Shown here in pieces: positions 15,741 through 23,696 of a stretch of DNA of 64,000 nt. Origin of the DNA: DASYFG01 sp036498565 (lineage in GTDB: Bacteria > Bacillota > Bacilli > Lactobacillales > Lactobacillaceae); the NCBI GenBank assembly GCA_036498565.1, contig DASYFG010000004.1, forward strand, positions 124,001-188,000, read 5' to 3'. Position numbers and translations under genes: made by a program. How positions within the stretch are numbered: position 1 is the stretch's first letter; each line of letters begins with the position of its first letter. The notes beneath the pieces are model-generated. The model made no database searches. It saw only the letters and a list, made by a program, of their open reading frames with translations, and had not been told where the DNA came from.

Positions 15741-15779
15741 CATAGGCATGTAATTATATTTGGGCTTTTTTATTTTATT

Positions 15780-15832
15780 GAACTGACAGAGAAATCAGTT
15801 TAAGCGTTAGTCAAATGACTAGGGCTTTTTTT
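15780..15832 (+). terminator. Tandem hairpins closing the accessory island
   Basis: AACTGA...TCAGTT (about 15781-15800), then a stem centred on TTAGTCA-AA-TGACTA (about 15804-15825) with a run of seven T residues. TTAGTCA/TGACTAA is also the core of the terminator at 14021. Confidence 0.65.
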
Positions 15833-15975
15833 GTACCGAGAATGATACTAGAATTTATTTATTGGACTTATGGTGTTGGAATGGTATACAATTGGCGGTG
15901 TAGATAACATAAACGCAAGAAGTTGCTAGTTTTTGTAACAAAAAAGACCATCAAAATGATAGTCTAGGTAATTTA

Positions 15976-16049
15976 TGCGCTGAGGGGGAGTCGAACCCTC
16001 GACCTGTCGGGTAGAAACCGACTGCTCTATCCAGCTGAGCTACCAGCGC
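15976..16049 (-). tRNA. tRNA-Arg (anticodon UCU)
   Basis: A 74-nt cloverleaf on the minus strand: acceptor GCGCTGG with TCAGCGC, D-arm GCTC...GAGC, anticodon stem GTCGG/CCGAC around TTTCTAC (anticodon TCT), T-loop TTCGACT, discriminator A, no encoded CCA. The T-stem is GAGGG/CCCCC, leaving one A-C mismatch. Confidence 0.95.
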
Positions 16050-16112
16050 AAATTTTGCTTGAAAAGTAATTCAAACGTCACTATCATACCATATTTTAAC
16101 GTGAGCGCCAAT

Positions 16113-16676
16113 ATGAAAACACAAGACTCCCGAGTGATTAGGACCCAAAAAGCGTTGTTAGCGGCGGCGAATGTTTTGTTGGCAACGCAAAATAAAACGA
16201 CTGTTGCCGATGTGCTAGAAAAAGCGCAGGTGACGCGGGCGACGTTTTATCATTATTATGATAATATCGACGCGCTTTTGCGTGCGGCCAATGAGCAGCG
16301 CGTCCAGGATTTGCTGACATTGGCGCAACCGGTGATTAACGTGCCCGCATTTTTTGCAGCGGTGGCAGAGGATGCTAATTTTTTCTATGCGGTTTGGCAT
16401 GAAAATCGGAATTTGGCGTTTAAGCGTTTGCTAAAAGCACGTTTGTTACAAGATGGCAAACAAAAAATTGCGCGGTTAACGGCCGATACGGGCGTGCAAC
16501 AACAGTTGTTTGAACAATACATGATGATTTTGGCGATGTTAGAAGTGGTCATGAGTCAGTGGTTAAGTCATGATTTGACGCCAGAATATGCGGGATTAAA
16601 AGAACAATTTGCCGCCCTTTTACGTTTCCAACAAAGCGGTGGAGCGTTGACAGCCTTACAATTGTTTGCGTTTTAA
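16113..16676 (+). CDS. TetR/AcrR family transcriptional regulator
   Basis: This 187-residue protein has an N-terminal helix-turn-helix (about residues 10-55: RTQKALLAAANVLLATQNKTT, then VADVLEKAQVTRATFYHYYDNIDALL) typical of TetR. The C-terminal ligand and dimer domain is unassigned. ATG 16113 is chosen at the conserved N-terminus; the longer open frame to 16059 would run into the tRNA region. The target is unknown. No transporter is directly adjacent; the ABC-2 genes lie 1.1 kb downstream beyond rplU-rpmA. Confidence 0.85.
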   Translation: MKTQDSRVIRTQKALLAAANVLLATQNKTTVADVLEKAQVTRATFYHYYDNIDALLRAANEQRVQDLLTLAQPVINVPAFFAAVAEDANFFYAVWHENRNLAFKRLLKARLLQDGKQKIARLTADTGVQQQLFEQYMMILAMLEVVMSQWLSHDLTPEYAGLKEQFAALLRFQQSGGALTALQLFAF

Positions 16677-16679
16677 ACG

Positions 16680-16708
16680 TTGACTTGTTTCTTAAATTCT
16701 GGTAAACT
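16680..16708 (+). promoter_or_regulatory. Promoter of rplU-rpmA
   Basis: TTGACT (16680-16685), a 17-bp spacer and TAAACT (16703-16708) preceded by TGG. Confidence 0.65.
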
Positions 16709-16715
16709 TGTTAAG

Positions 16716-16803
16716 TTGTTAGCAGAGCTACAACCGCACAGAAACGGTCTTAAGTCGTGAAAACGCGCCGTTAATGGCGAGTCTAAGCAAAAGGAGAAAG
16801 CCA
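16716..16803 (+). ncRNA. Ribosomal protein L21 leader RNA
   Basis: A structured leader of about 90 nt lies between the promoter and rplU. It resembles the Firmicute L21 leader (paired AAACGGTC/GCCGTT segments and a terminal AAAAGGAG site). In that family L21 probably binds the leader to repress its own operon. Identification rests on position and general form only. Confidence 0.6.
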
Positions 16804-16805
16804 AA

Positions 16806-17099
16806 ATGGCAAAATATGCAATCATTGCTACCGGTGGTAAGCAATACAAAGTGGCTGAAGGCGACGTAATCTTTGTTGAAAAGTTGGACGCAGCTGAAGG
16901 TGACAAAGTGGTTTTTGACAACATCGTTTTGATCGATGGTCAATTGAACCCTGAAGGTGTTACTGTTGAAGGAACTGTTGAAAAGCAAGGTAAGCAAAAG
17001 AAGGTTATTACTTTCAAGTACCGCGCTAAGAAGGGTTCTCACACAAAGAAGGGCCACCGTCAACCTTACACACGCGTGAAGATTGGCGCAATCGCTTAA
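16806..17099 (+). CDS. rplU: 50S ribosomal protein L21
   Basis: This 97-residue protein starts MAKYAIIATGGKQYKVAEGD and ends with FKYRAKKGSHTKKGHRQPYT, a clear L21 with normal length. AAAGGAGAAAG precedes the ATG. It is the first gene of rplU-rpmA. The gap to rpmA is only 23 bp, so the prp (ysxB) gene usually found between them in Firmicutes is not here. Confidence 0.97.
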   Translation: MAKYAIIATGGKQYKVAEGDVIFVEKLDAAEGDKVVFDNIVLIDGQLNPEGVTVEGTVEKQGKQKKVITFKYRAKKGSHTKKGHRQPYTRVKIGAIA

Positions 17100-17122
17100 T
17101 TCTAGATAAAGGAGAAAAAGCT

Positions 17123-17437
17123 ATGTTGTTGAATCTTGAAAACTTACAAATGTTTGCTCACCACAAGGGTGGTGGATCATCAGCCAACGGACGTGACTCA
17201 GCTGGTCGTCGTTTGGGAACGAAAGTTGCCGACGGACAAAGCTTGACAGCAGGTTCAATCATCTACCGTCAACGTGGAACACACATCTACCCAGGTGTGA
17301 ACGTTAAGCGTGGTGGGGATGACACATTGTTTGCTTTGACAGACGGTGTGGTTAAGTTCGAACGTAAGGGCCGTGACAAGCGTCAAGTGTCTGTTTACAC
17401 TCGTGAAGAATACAAGGCAATTATCGCTGCCAAGTAA
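17123..17437 (+). CDS. rpmA: 50S ribosomal protein L27 with N-terminal extension
   Basis: This 104-residue L27 has HHKGGGSSANGRDSAGRRLG after an N-terminal extension MLLNLENLQMFA. In Firmicutes such extensions end in a LQxFA-like site and are removed by the cysteine protease Prp; here the site reads LQMFA. AAAGGAG precedes the ATG. Prp is essential in Staphylococcus and normally encoded between rplU and rpmA, so its absence from this locus is notable. A terminator follows. Confidence 0.97.
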   Translation: MLLNLENLQMFAHHKGGGSSANGRDSAGRRLGTKVADGQSLTAGSIIYRQRGTHIYPGVNVKRGGDDTLFALTDGVVKFERKGRDKRQVSVYTREEYKAIIAAK

Positions 17438-17445
17438 TCCATTAA

Positions 17446-17474
17446 AACACGCATCTTCGGATGGGTGTTTTTTT
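17446..17474 (+). terminator. rpmA terminator
   Basis: ACACGCATC-TTCG-GATGGGTGT with a UUCG tetraloop, one mismatch and a T-run. Confidence 0.85.
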
Positions 17475-17553
17475 GTGCGCCAAACAGATTTTGTCGGTGA
17501 TTGACCAAAACGCGTTATAATAGATAACAAGTAGACGAAGGAGGTCAGGACAA

Positions 17554-17691
17554 ATGGTCGTTTCTCTGGTAACTTTTGCAATATTAGTCGTGATTTTTGT
17601 CGTCGTGTTGATTGCGCGAGGTCAAATGAAAAAGAAACAACGCGACGAAGTGCAACAACCAAATGAAGTGCAACAACCAAATGATGATTAG
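17554..17691 (+). CDS. Small single-pass membrane protein (45 residues)
   Basis: ATG at 17554 follows a strong AGGAGG site, with a TATAAT about 35 bp upstream. The peptide starts with a hydrophobic helix (VVSLVTFAILVVIFVVVLIA). A basic stretch (RGQMKKKQRDE) and two copies of EVQQPN follow, ending Asp-Asp. This predicts the N-terminus outside and a charged cytoplasmic tail. Family not recognised. It has its own terminator, so it is a separate transcription unit. The expression signals make it a credible gene. Confidence 0.7.
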   Translation: MVVSLVTFAILVVIFVVVLIARGQMKKKQRDEVQQPNEVQQPNDD

Positions 17692-17697
17692 TGGGAA

Positions 17698-17722
17698 GCC
17701 TAGCAAGTTGCTAGGTTTTTTA
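17698..17722 (+). terminator. Terminator of the small membrane protein gene
   Basis: CCTAGC-AAGTT-GCTAGG followed by six T residues. Confidence 0.8.
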
Positions 17723-17788
17723 TTTGCATATTTTCATCCAAATCACATTTTTTGTTATACTATAATTATCATTGGAATGAGGAAAAAT

Positions 17789-18544
17789 ATGTTAGAAGTT
17801 AAAGGATTAAGGCGAGAATTTGCGGATTTTGTGGCGGTCAAAGATGTGTCATTGTCTTTGGCAAAAGGTGAAATCACCGCGTTATTAGGACCAAACGGTG
17901 CGGGCAAAACAACCACGGTAAAAATGTTAGCGGGCTATTTAGCACCAACTGGAGGCGAGATTAAAATTGACGGCATCGCCGTTGCAAACGACACGAAGCG
18001 TTTGCAACAAAACGTAGGCACTGTCTTTGGTGGGGAATTAGGTTTTTATGCGAAGGCCACGGCCACGCAGAATTTGCAGTTTTTTGCCAATTTATTTAAT
18101 GTGCCCCGCAAGCAACGGGCGCAACGGATTCAGGAAGTTTTGCAACAAGTGGATTTGGCGGCGGTCGCTGAGAAAAATGTGGGTGAATTTTCCCGTGGTA
18201 TGCGACAACGGATGCATATTGCGCGCGCTTTGTTAAAAGATGCGCCGATTTTGTTGTTGGATGAACCGACGACGGGGTTGGATGTGGAAGTCGCAGCGGA
18301 AATTCGGCACTTAATTCGCCAAGTGGCTGACAGTGGCAAAAGTATTCTACTAACCAGTCATACGATGAGCGAAGTGGAGCGTTTGGCCGATACGATTACG
18401 TTGATTGGCGGCGGGCAATCCGTTCATACGGGCGATGTGCAAAGTGTGTTGGCGCTGGCGGCACAAGTCAGTGGCGAATTGCCACGTGATCTTGAAGCGG
18501 CTTATTTGATTTTGGCACCGCAGTTGCGACGAAAGGAGCGCTAA
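17789..18544 (+). CDS. ABC-2 type transporter ATP-binding protein
   Basis: This protein of about 251 residues has Walker A GPNGAGKTT, signature FSRGMRQRM, Walker B ILLLDEPTTGLD and the switch His in LLTSHTMSEVERLADT. It is a NatA/CcmA-like export ATPase. ATG 17789 (AATGAGGAAAAAT upstream) begins at the conserved MLEVKGLRREF. A longer frame would overlap the preceding gene. The stop abuts the first permease (TAATG). The substrate is unknown; drug, lipid or peptide export is typical of the class. Confidence 0.92.
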   Translation: MLEVKGLRREFADFVAVKDVSLSLAKGEITALLGPNGAGKTTTVKMLAGYLAPTGGEIKIDGIAVANDTKRLQQNVGTVFGGELGFYAKATATQNLQFFANLFNVPRKQRAQRIQEVLQQVDLAAVAEKNVGEFSRGMRQRMHIARALLKDAPILLLDEPTTGLDVEVAAEIRHLIRQVADSGKSILLTSHTMSEVERLADTITLIGGGQSVHTGDVQSVLALAAQVSGELPRDLEAAYLILAPQLRRKER

Positions 18545-19284
18545 TGCTGGATTTTTTAGGATTAGTTGGGTTCCATTTGCGCTTGTTTATGAAAAATAGT
18601 TATTTCGTAACTTTGGTGGTGACGAGTACGATTTCGGCGTTGTCGGTGCAGTATTTGGCGGCGTATGCGGTGCAAGATTTAAGCGATAATACGATGTGGT
18701 TGCGTGCTGGCATGATTGGTTTGTGGGCGAGTGGCACCAGTGCGGCTGGCGCGATTGTTTTTCAAAGATTTCAAGGCACGCTGGCCTATGTATTAGACAA
18801 TCTCAAAGGTGATTATTTAGCGATTTTGACGTTGTTGATGCCGGCAGCGAGTTTTGGTTTATTGGCATTTCCGTTGAGTGCGGGATTGGCTTTGCTGTTA
18901 GGCATTCAAGTTCACGTGACTGTGGTGAGCGTTGTGGGCGTGTTGCTGCTTTGGTTGGCGGTGATTGTCATTGATTTGGTCGTGGCTGGGATTTTTGTTT
19001 TGACGATCAACGCTTTTGTTTATGAAGGGTTGTTATTGGTGCCGGTGATGATTTTGGGCGGTGTTTTGCGCGTGCCGGCGAATTGGCAGCCTGTGCTTGG
19101 CATATTTGAATGGGTTTTGCCCGTTGGTAGTGCGGTTCAGATGATTTTTGGTCAGCAACTATCAATGGCTTTAAGCGTTAAATTCGGCGTGAGTTTTGTT
19201 TTGTGGTGCGGCATTGCGTGGATGGCGTTACGGTATTTTATTCGCGCTGCCAAACAAACGGATCGTTTGGAGGTGATGTCATGA
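18544..19284 (+). CDS. ABC-2 type transporter permease, first subunit
   Basis: This 246-residue protein has about six hydrophobic helices (near residues 20-40, 57-75, 95-115, 120-150, 155-175 and 215-235). It begins 1 bp within the ATPase stop and overlaps the second permease by 4 bp. The two permeases probably form a heterodimer with the ATPase. I do not recognise a substrate-specific family. It carries one cysteine. Confidence 0.82.
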   Translation: MLDFLGLVGFHLRLFMKNSYFVTLVVTSTISALSVQYLAAYAVQDLSDNTMWLRAGMIGLWASGTSAAGAIVFQRFQGTLAYVLDNLKGDYLAILTLLMPAASFGLLAFPLSAGLALLLGIQVHVTVVSVVGVLLLWLAVIVIDLVVAGIFVLTINAFVYEGLLLVPVMILGGVLRVPANWQPVLGIFEWVLPVGSAVQMIFGQQLSMALSVKFGVSFVLWCGIAWMALRYFIRAAKQTDRLEVMS

Positions 19285-19982
19285 CGGATTTTTGGCTGAT
19301 GATGCGACTGAATTTTAAATTATTGCCTAGTTTTCAAAGCAAAAAATTGTTTGTGATCAATGATATTTTTGAGCCGTTGTTGAGTATTTTGCTGCTGTTA
19401 TTTTTGACGGTCGGCATTGTGCGTACGCGCGTCGTGGACAGTGCGATGTTGTTTGCTTTGGTGGGCGTGGCGATGCGCAGTACGACAACGTTTTCGCTTT
19501 TGTATGTGACGGATCAAAATTTGCAAATCGCTGAGTTCGTGGCGCATGAAAATCCATGGCAACGCGCTTATTGGTTAGCAAAGTTTGCGGTGAGTGCGTT
19601 GGTGGGATTGTTACAAGGCGTTTTGACGTTTGGTATTTTATTGGTTTTGTTTGGCTATTCGGTGCATTTGCCGGCGATGTTGGGTTTGATGGTGCCGATG
19701 GCGTTGTTTGGGAGCGTGATTGGCTGGACGAGCGCGGTGCTGGCTTTTGGGAAAGGCAATCCGTATTTTTTTAGCAATTTAATTTTGGCGGTGACGCCAA
19801 TTTTGAGTGGGGCGATTGTGCCGGTGGTGACTTATCCAATTTGGTTGCAACCGTTTGCCTACGCGTTGCCGTTTGCGAGTTTGTTAAATGGTGGTTTATT
19901 TTGGTTAATTAGTATGCTTTTATGGTTCTTGGTGGGTGTTTTTGGCTATCGCTACCGGCTTAGGCGCATTTTACAGCAGTGA
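19281..19982 (+). CDS. ABC-2 type transporter permease, second subunit
   Basis: This 233-residue hydrophobic protein of about six helices starts MTDFWLMMRLNFKLLPSF. ATG 19281 follows GGAGGTGATGTC, ideal spacing. A longer frame from 19203 lies inside the first permease and is rejected. It completes a three-gene exporter operon ended by a strong terminator. Confidence 0.82.
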   Translation: MTDFWLMMRLNFKLLPSFQSKKLFVINDIFEPLLSILLLLFLTVGIVRTRVVDSAMLFALVGVAMRSTTTFSLLYVTDQNLQIAEFVAHENPWQRAYWLAKFAVSALVGLLQGVLTFGILLVLFGYSVHLPAMLGLMVPMALFGSVIGWTSAVLAFGKGNPYFFSNLILAVTPILSGAIVPVVTYPIWLQPFAYALPFASLLNGGLFWLISMLLWFLVGVFGYRYRLRRILQQ

Positions 19983-20008
19983 AAGCGATGTGAATACATC
20001 GCTTTTTT
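19983..20008 (+). terminator. Terminator of the ABC-2 operon
   Basis: AAGCGATGT-GAAT-ACATCGCTT with six T residues. Confidence 0.88.
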
Positions 20009-20020
20009 ATGCAGAAATAA

Positions 20021-20029
20021 TGGTATAAT
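20021..20029 (+). promoter_or_regulatory. Extended -10 promoter abutting the xseA start codon
   Basis: TGG plus a perfect TATAAT (20024-20029). The ATG at 20036 is exactly 7 nt after the -10, where transcription should start, so the mRNA may be leaderless. Confidence 0.65.
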
Positions 20030-20035
20030 ATCAGT

Positions 20036-21334
20036 ATGCAAAGTCCTGAAAAAACAAATCCATATTTGAGTGTGCGGGCGTTGAGCGCTTATTTGAAGCG
20101 CAAGTTTGAGGCGGATCCGCATTTGGCGCGGGTGTTTGTGACCGGGGAAATTTCTAACTTGAAAAATCGACGCAGTGCGCATTTGTATTTTTCATTGAAA
20201 GATCCTGACGGGCAGGCCGTGATTAACGCGACAATGTGGGGCAGTGTGGCGGGCAAATTGGCGTTTCGACCGGAAGAAGGAATGAAAGTTAACGCGATTG
20301 GCCGCATACAATTATACGAACCGTCTGGCAGTTACTCGCTCATTATTGAACGGTTGGAACCAGACGGCGAAGGCGCGCTCTATAAGGCTTTGGAACAGTT
20401 GAAAGTGAAATTACGAGCCGAAGGTTTGTTTGATTTACCAAAACAAGCGATGCCACGTTTTCCCCAAAAAATTGCCGTCGTCACTTCACCAACTGGCGCT
20501 GTGATTGAAGATATTGCGCGCACGGTCGCGCGGCGTTATCCGATTGCCCAAGTAATTTTGTATCCCGCCAAAGTTCAAGGTGAGGGCGCAGCCCAACAGG
20601 TGATCCAACAGTTACAAACGATTGACGCTGCGGATTTTGATGTGGTGATTGTTGGTCGTGGGGGTGGCTCGATTGAAGATTTGTGGGCGTTTAATGATGA
20701 ACAATTAGCGCGCCAAATCGCAGCAATGACCACGCCGATTATTAGTTCGGTCGGGCACGAAACAGACAACACGATTGCCGATTTCGTCGCGGACCAACGC
20801 GCCAGCACGCCGACGGCAGCCGCTGAAATGGCTACGCCAATCACGTTGGTGCAATTGCAAACGCGTTTGACCGAATTACAAATGCGCCAACAACAAGTCA
20901 TGGAACGGCAACTTACAAGCGCCCAACAACGCCTCGCGCGCGTTGCCAGCGCGGTGATTTTCCAGCAACCTGATCGTTTATACAGCGGTTATGCGCAGCA
21001 AATCGATGTTTTGTCCGAGCGTTTGTTTGGGCGAATGGAGCAACGTTTGGTGCAACAGCGGCATTTGTTGGAGCGCTTGACGCAACGTTTGCAACAACAA
21101 GGCCGCCAATTATTGAATGGCCCTCAGCAAAAACTCGCGTTGTTGAGTAGCCAATTACATTTGGTCAGCCCACTGACCACTTTGGCACGGGGATTTGCGA
21201 TTGTGCAAGACGATGATGCGCAAGTTATTCGTGCCGCAAGTGACGTACAAGTCGGCCAAACGCTTCATGTGCGTTTGGGAAAAGGCGCGGTAATTGCACG
21301 TGCCACAGAAATTTTGGAGTCTGAAAATGAGTGA
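20036..21334 (+). CDS. xseA: Exodeoxyribonuclease VII large subunit
   Basis: XseA with XseB degrades single-stranded DNA. The 432-residue protein has an N-terminal OB fold (YLSVRALSAYLKRKFEADPH, GEISNLK), a central catalytic region (VGRGGGSIEDLWAFNDE, SSVGHETDNTIADFVADQRASTP) and a long Gln/Arg-rich coiled coil. The conserved N-terminus fixes ATG 20036. There is no Shine-Dalgarno sequence, and the promoter leaves no room for one. It overlaps xseB by 8 bp and heads the xseA-xseB-ispA-tlyA-argR-recN-cdd run. Confidence 0.95.
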   Translation: MQSPEKTNPYLSVRALSAYLKRKFEADPHLARVFVTGEISNLKNRRSAHLYFSLKDPDGQAVINATMWGSVAGKLAFRPEEGMKVNAIGRIQLYEPSGSYSLIIERLEPDGEGALYKALEQLKVKLRAEGLFDLPKQAMPRFPQKIAVVTSPTGAVIEDIARTVARRYPIAQVILYPAKVQGEGAAQQVIQQLQTIDAADFDVVIVGRGGGSIEDLWAFNDEQLARQIAAMTTPIISSVGHETDNTIADFVADQRASTPTAAAEMATPITLVQLQTRLTELQMRQQQVMERQLTSAQQRLARVASAVIFQQPDRLYSGYAQQIDVLSERLFGRMEQRLVQQRHLLERLTQRLQQQGRQLLNGPQQKLALLSSQLHLVSPLTTLARGFAIVQDDDAQVIRAASDVQVGQTLHVRLGKGAVIARATEILESENE

Positions 21335-21566
21335 ACAACCAACTTTTGAAACGAAATTAACACAACTAGAAACGATTGTTAGTCAACTAGAAAAAGGCGA
21401 TCGTCCGCTGGAAAGTGCTTTGGCGGATTTTCAAACTGGCGTGACGCTGGTAAAAGATTTGCAAAACACGTTGGCGAATGCGGAAAAAACGTTGGCGCAA
21501 GTCATGAATGCGGACGGCACGTTGACGCCACTTGAAATGACCAATGCGGAGGACGTGCATGACTGA
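21327..21566 (+). CDS. xseB: Exodeoxyribonuclease VII small subunit
   Basis: This 79-residue helical protein contains FETKLTQLETIVSQLEKGD and LESALADFQTGVTLVKDLQ, the XseB pattern. ATG 21327 has GGAGTC upstream and overlaps the xseA stop. It also overlaps ispA by 8 bp, giving translational coupling. Confidence 0.95.
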   Translation: MSEQPTFETKLTQLETIVSQLEKGDRPLESALADFQTGVTLVKDLQNTLANAEKTLAQVMNADGTLTPLEMTNAEDVHD

Positions 21567-22422
21567 TTTTGCGACGTTCCGCCAAACTTGGGGACCCGAA
21601 GTCAATGCGATTTTGGAACAACAACTAACAAAATACACGAAAAATCCCGCCTTTACCGAGATGATGCGCTACGCGTTATTGAACGGTGGCAAGCGCTTGC
21701 GGCCATTGTTGACGTTGGCGGTGGTGGATAGTTTTGATCGGCCGCTGACCGCACAGACCGTCGCGGCGGCCAATGCGGTGGAGTGGATTCACAGTTATTC
21801 GCTTGTACATGATGATTTACCGGCGCTTGATAATGATGATTTGCGCCGTGGTTTGCCGACGGTTCATGCCAAATTTGGCGAAGCGAACGGGATTTTGGTG
21901 GGCGATGCGTTGCTGACTGGGGCGTTTGAAATTTTTGGCTGGTTGGACGAATTGCCGGCCACAACGATGGTTGGTTTGTATCGTGGTTTGGCAGCGGCAG
22001 CAGGCGCAAACGGCATGGTCATTGGCCAAATCGCCGACATCGCTGGTCAAAATGCCCACTACGACGCGCAAACATTGCTAGATCGCGTCCACACCGACAA
22101 AACTGGCGCACTCATCCGTTATGCCGCTGCCGCTGGTGGCGTTTTGGCGGGTGAAACACCTAGCGTCATTGAAGCGTTGGCGAATTTTGGTCATCATTTT
22201 GGTTTGGCTTTTCAAATCCAAGATGATTTGGATGACGTGCAACAAGGCAGCGATGCGGCTTTGGGGACTTTGCCAAAGTTATTGGGAATCGATGGCGCAC
22301 GTGATTTGCGTGACAAACACATTGCCCAAGCAACGGCAGAATTGGCGCGGATTTTGGTGGAAAAACCAACGTTTGACGCGCAGTTATTAATAGAAATTTT
22401 GGAGTTAGCACGACATGATTGA
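21559..22422 (+). CDS. ispA: Polyprenyl synthetase (farnesyl/geranyl diphosphate synthase type)
   Basis: This 287-residue all-helical prenyltransferase condenses IPP with allylic diphosphates. The first aspartate-rich motif DDLPALDNDD with RRGLPT and the second DDLDD are intact, and GGKRLRPLL near residue 45 is the IPP-binding region. ATG 21559 follows GGAGGACGTGC. The xseB-ispA-tlyA order is standard in Firmicutes. Confidence 0.94.
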   Translation: MTDFATFRQTWGPEVNAILEQQLTKYTKNPAFTEMMRYALLNGGKRLRPLLTLAVVDSFDRPLTAQTVAAANAVEWIHSYSLVHDDLPALDNDDLRRGLPTVHAKFGEANGILVGDALLTGAFEIFGWLDELPATTMVGLYRGLAAAAGANGMVIGQIADIAGQNAHYDAQTLLDRVHTDKTGALIRYAAAAGGVLAGETPSVIEALANFGHHFGLAFQIQDDLDDVQQGSDAALGTLPKLLGIDGARDLRDKHIAQATAELARILVEKPTFDAQLLIEILELARHD

Positions 22423-23260
22423 AAAAGAACGAGTGGACGTGTTATTGGTTCAACAAGGTTTGTTTGATTCACGAGAACAAGCCAAACGCGCGGTGATGGC
22501 GGGTTTGATTGTCGATCAAAATAACGAACGCCACGACAAAGCCGGCGAAAAAGTGCCCACGAGCATGGAATTTCGTTTGAAAGGCGAGAAATTAAAATAT
22601 GTGTCGCGCGGTGGTTTGAAACTGGAAAAAGCGATTACGGCGTTTGGTTTGGATTTGACGAACAAAACCGTGCTTGATATCGGCTCATCAACCGGTGGCT
22701 TCACCGATGTCAGCTTACAAAATGGCGCGCGTTTGGTGTATGCTTTGGACGTGGGCACGAACCAATTGGCGTGGAAATTGCGCAACGACGAGCGCGTGGT
22801 CGTGATGGAAAACACGAATTTCCGTTATTCAAAACGGGCAGATTTTGCGGATGGGCAACCTGATTTTGCGACGATTGATGTGTCATTTATTTCGTTGGGT
22901 TTGATTTTGCCACCGCTAGCGGACATTATCACTGACGGCGGGCAAGTTGTGGCGTTGATCAAACCACAATTTGAAGCTGGTCGTGAAAACATCGGCAAAA
23001 ACGGTATTGTCAAAGATCCAGCCGTGCATAAAATGGTGCTGGAAAAGACTTTGGCATTGATGCTTGACGCTGGTTTTACCGTGAGCGAATTGACGTATTC
23101 ACCGATCAAAGGTGGCCAAGGCAACATCGAATTTTTGGCGGTGTTGACCCGCACGGCCAACCCGCAAATCGCCCCACACGTAAAAGTAGAGAATGTCCTT
23201 GCACAAACGTATCATGATTTGAACGGAGACAAGACAGATGAAGAAACAAGCCCGGCATGA
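22415..23260 (+). CDS. TlyA family rRNA (cytidine-2'-O)-methyltransferase / S4-FtsJ protein
   Basis: This 281-residue protein has an N-terminal S4 RNA-binding domain (about 1-65: RVDVLLVQQGLFDSREQAKR) and an FtsJ-like SAM domain. Its motif I is LDIGSSTGGFTDVSLQNGA. Most homologues have GGFTDCLLQ, so a commonly conserved Cys is Val here. It overlaps ispA by 8 bp and argR by 23 bp. The 2'-O-methylation role on 16S/23S rRNA is known for mycobacterial TlyA; in Firmicutes (YqxC) it is inferred. Confidence 0.88.
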   Translation: MIEKERVDVLLVQQGLFDSREQAKRAVMAGLIVDQNNERHDKAGEKVPTSMEFRLKGEKLKYVSRGGLKLEKAITAFGLDLTNKTVLDIGSSTGGFTDVSLQNGARLVYALDVGTNQLAWKLRNDERVVVMENTNFRYSKRADFADGQPDFATIDVSFISLGLILPPLADIITDGGQVVALIKPQFEAGRENIGKNGIVKDPAVHKMVLEKTLALMLDAGFTVSELTYSPIKGGQGNIEFLAVLTRTANPQIAPHVKVENVLAQTYHDLNGDKTDEETSPA

Positions 23261-23693
23261 AGCCATTTTGCAATTGATTCAACAAAAACAAATTAGTCGC
23301 CAAGAAGATTTTGTCACGGAATTAGAAAACATGGGCGAAATGGTGACGCAAGCCACGATTTCGCGGGATATTAATGCGTTGAATTTGGTGAAAATTCCAA
23401 AACCGGACGGCGGTTTTTACTATGGTTTGTCAGACACGAACAAACGCCCGGGCGAACAAAAATTGCGCCGCGTGTTGCAACGTAATTTTCTCGGTTCGCG
23501 TTACCAAACCAGTCAAATTTTGCTCAAAGTCCAACCCGGAACGGGCGCAATTATTGCGAATTTGATTGACCAAATGCACTGGAAAGTGGTGTTTGGCACG
23601 TTGGCCGATGATGACACGGTGATGATTTTTATGGCGGACGGTTACACGTCAGCCGATTGGTTGCCGGTTTTGCAAGAACTTTTACAGGATTAA
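23238..23693 (+). CDS. argR: Arginine repressor ArgR/AhrC family
   Basis: This 151-residue protein has an N-terminal winged helix (ARHEAILQLIQQKQISRQEDF, VTQATISRDINALNLVKIP) and a C-terminal hexamerisation/arginine-binding domain (VFGTLADDDTVMIFM). The ArgR-recN order is conserved in Firmicutes. No arginine genes are nearby, so it acts in trans. It overlaps tlyA, with GGAGACAAGACAG upstream. Confidence 0.93.
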   Translation: MKKQARHEAILQLIQQKQISRQEDFVTELENMGEMVTQATISRDINALNLVKIPKPDGGFYYGLSDTNKRPGEQKLRRVLQRNFLGSRYQTSQILLKVQPGTGAIIANLIDQMHWKVVFGTLADDDTVMIFMADGYTSADWLPVLQELLQD

Positions 23694-23696
23694 AGC

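Noticed and set aside
14050..15840. Accessory island as a prophage or integrative element.
   Set aside because: No integrase, transposase or direct-repeat att sites; the flanking tRNA-Arg is intact and no duplicated tRNA 3' end was found.
16059..16112. Longer start for the TetR regulator.
   Set aside because: It has no ribosome site and extends almost to the tRNA-Arg gene; the helix-turn-helix starts normally from 16113.
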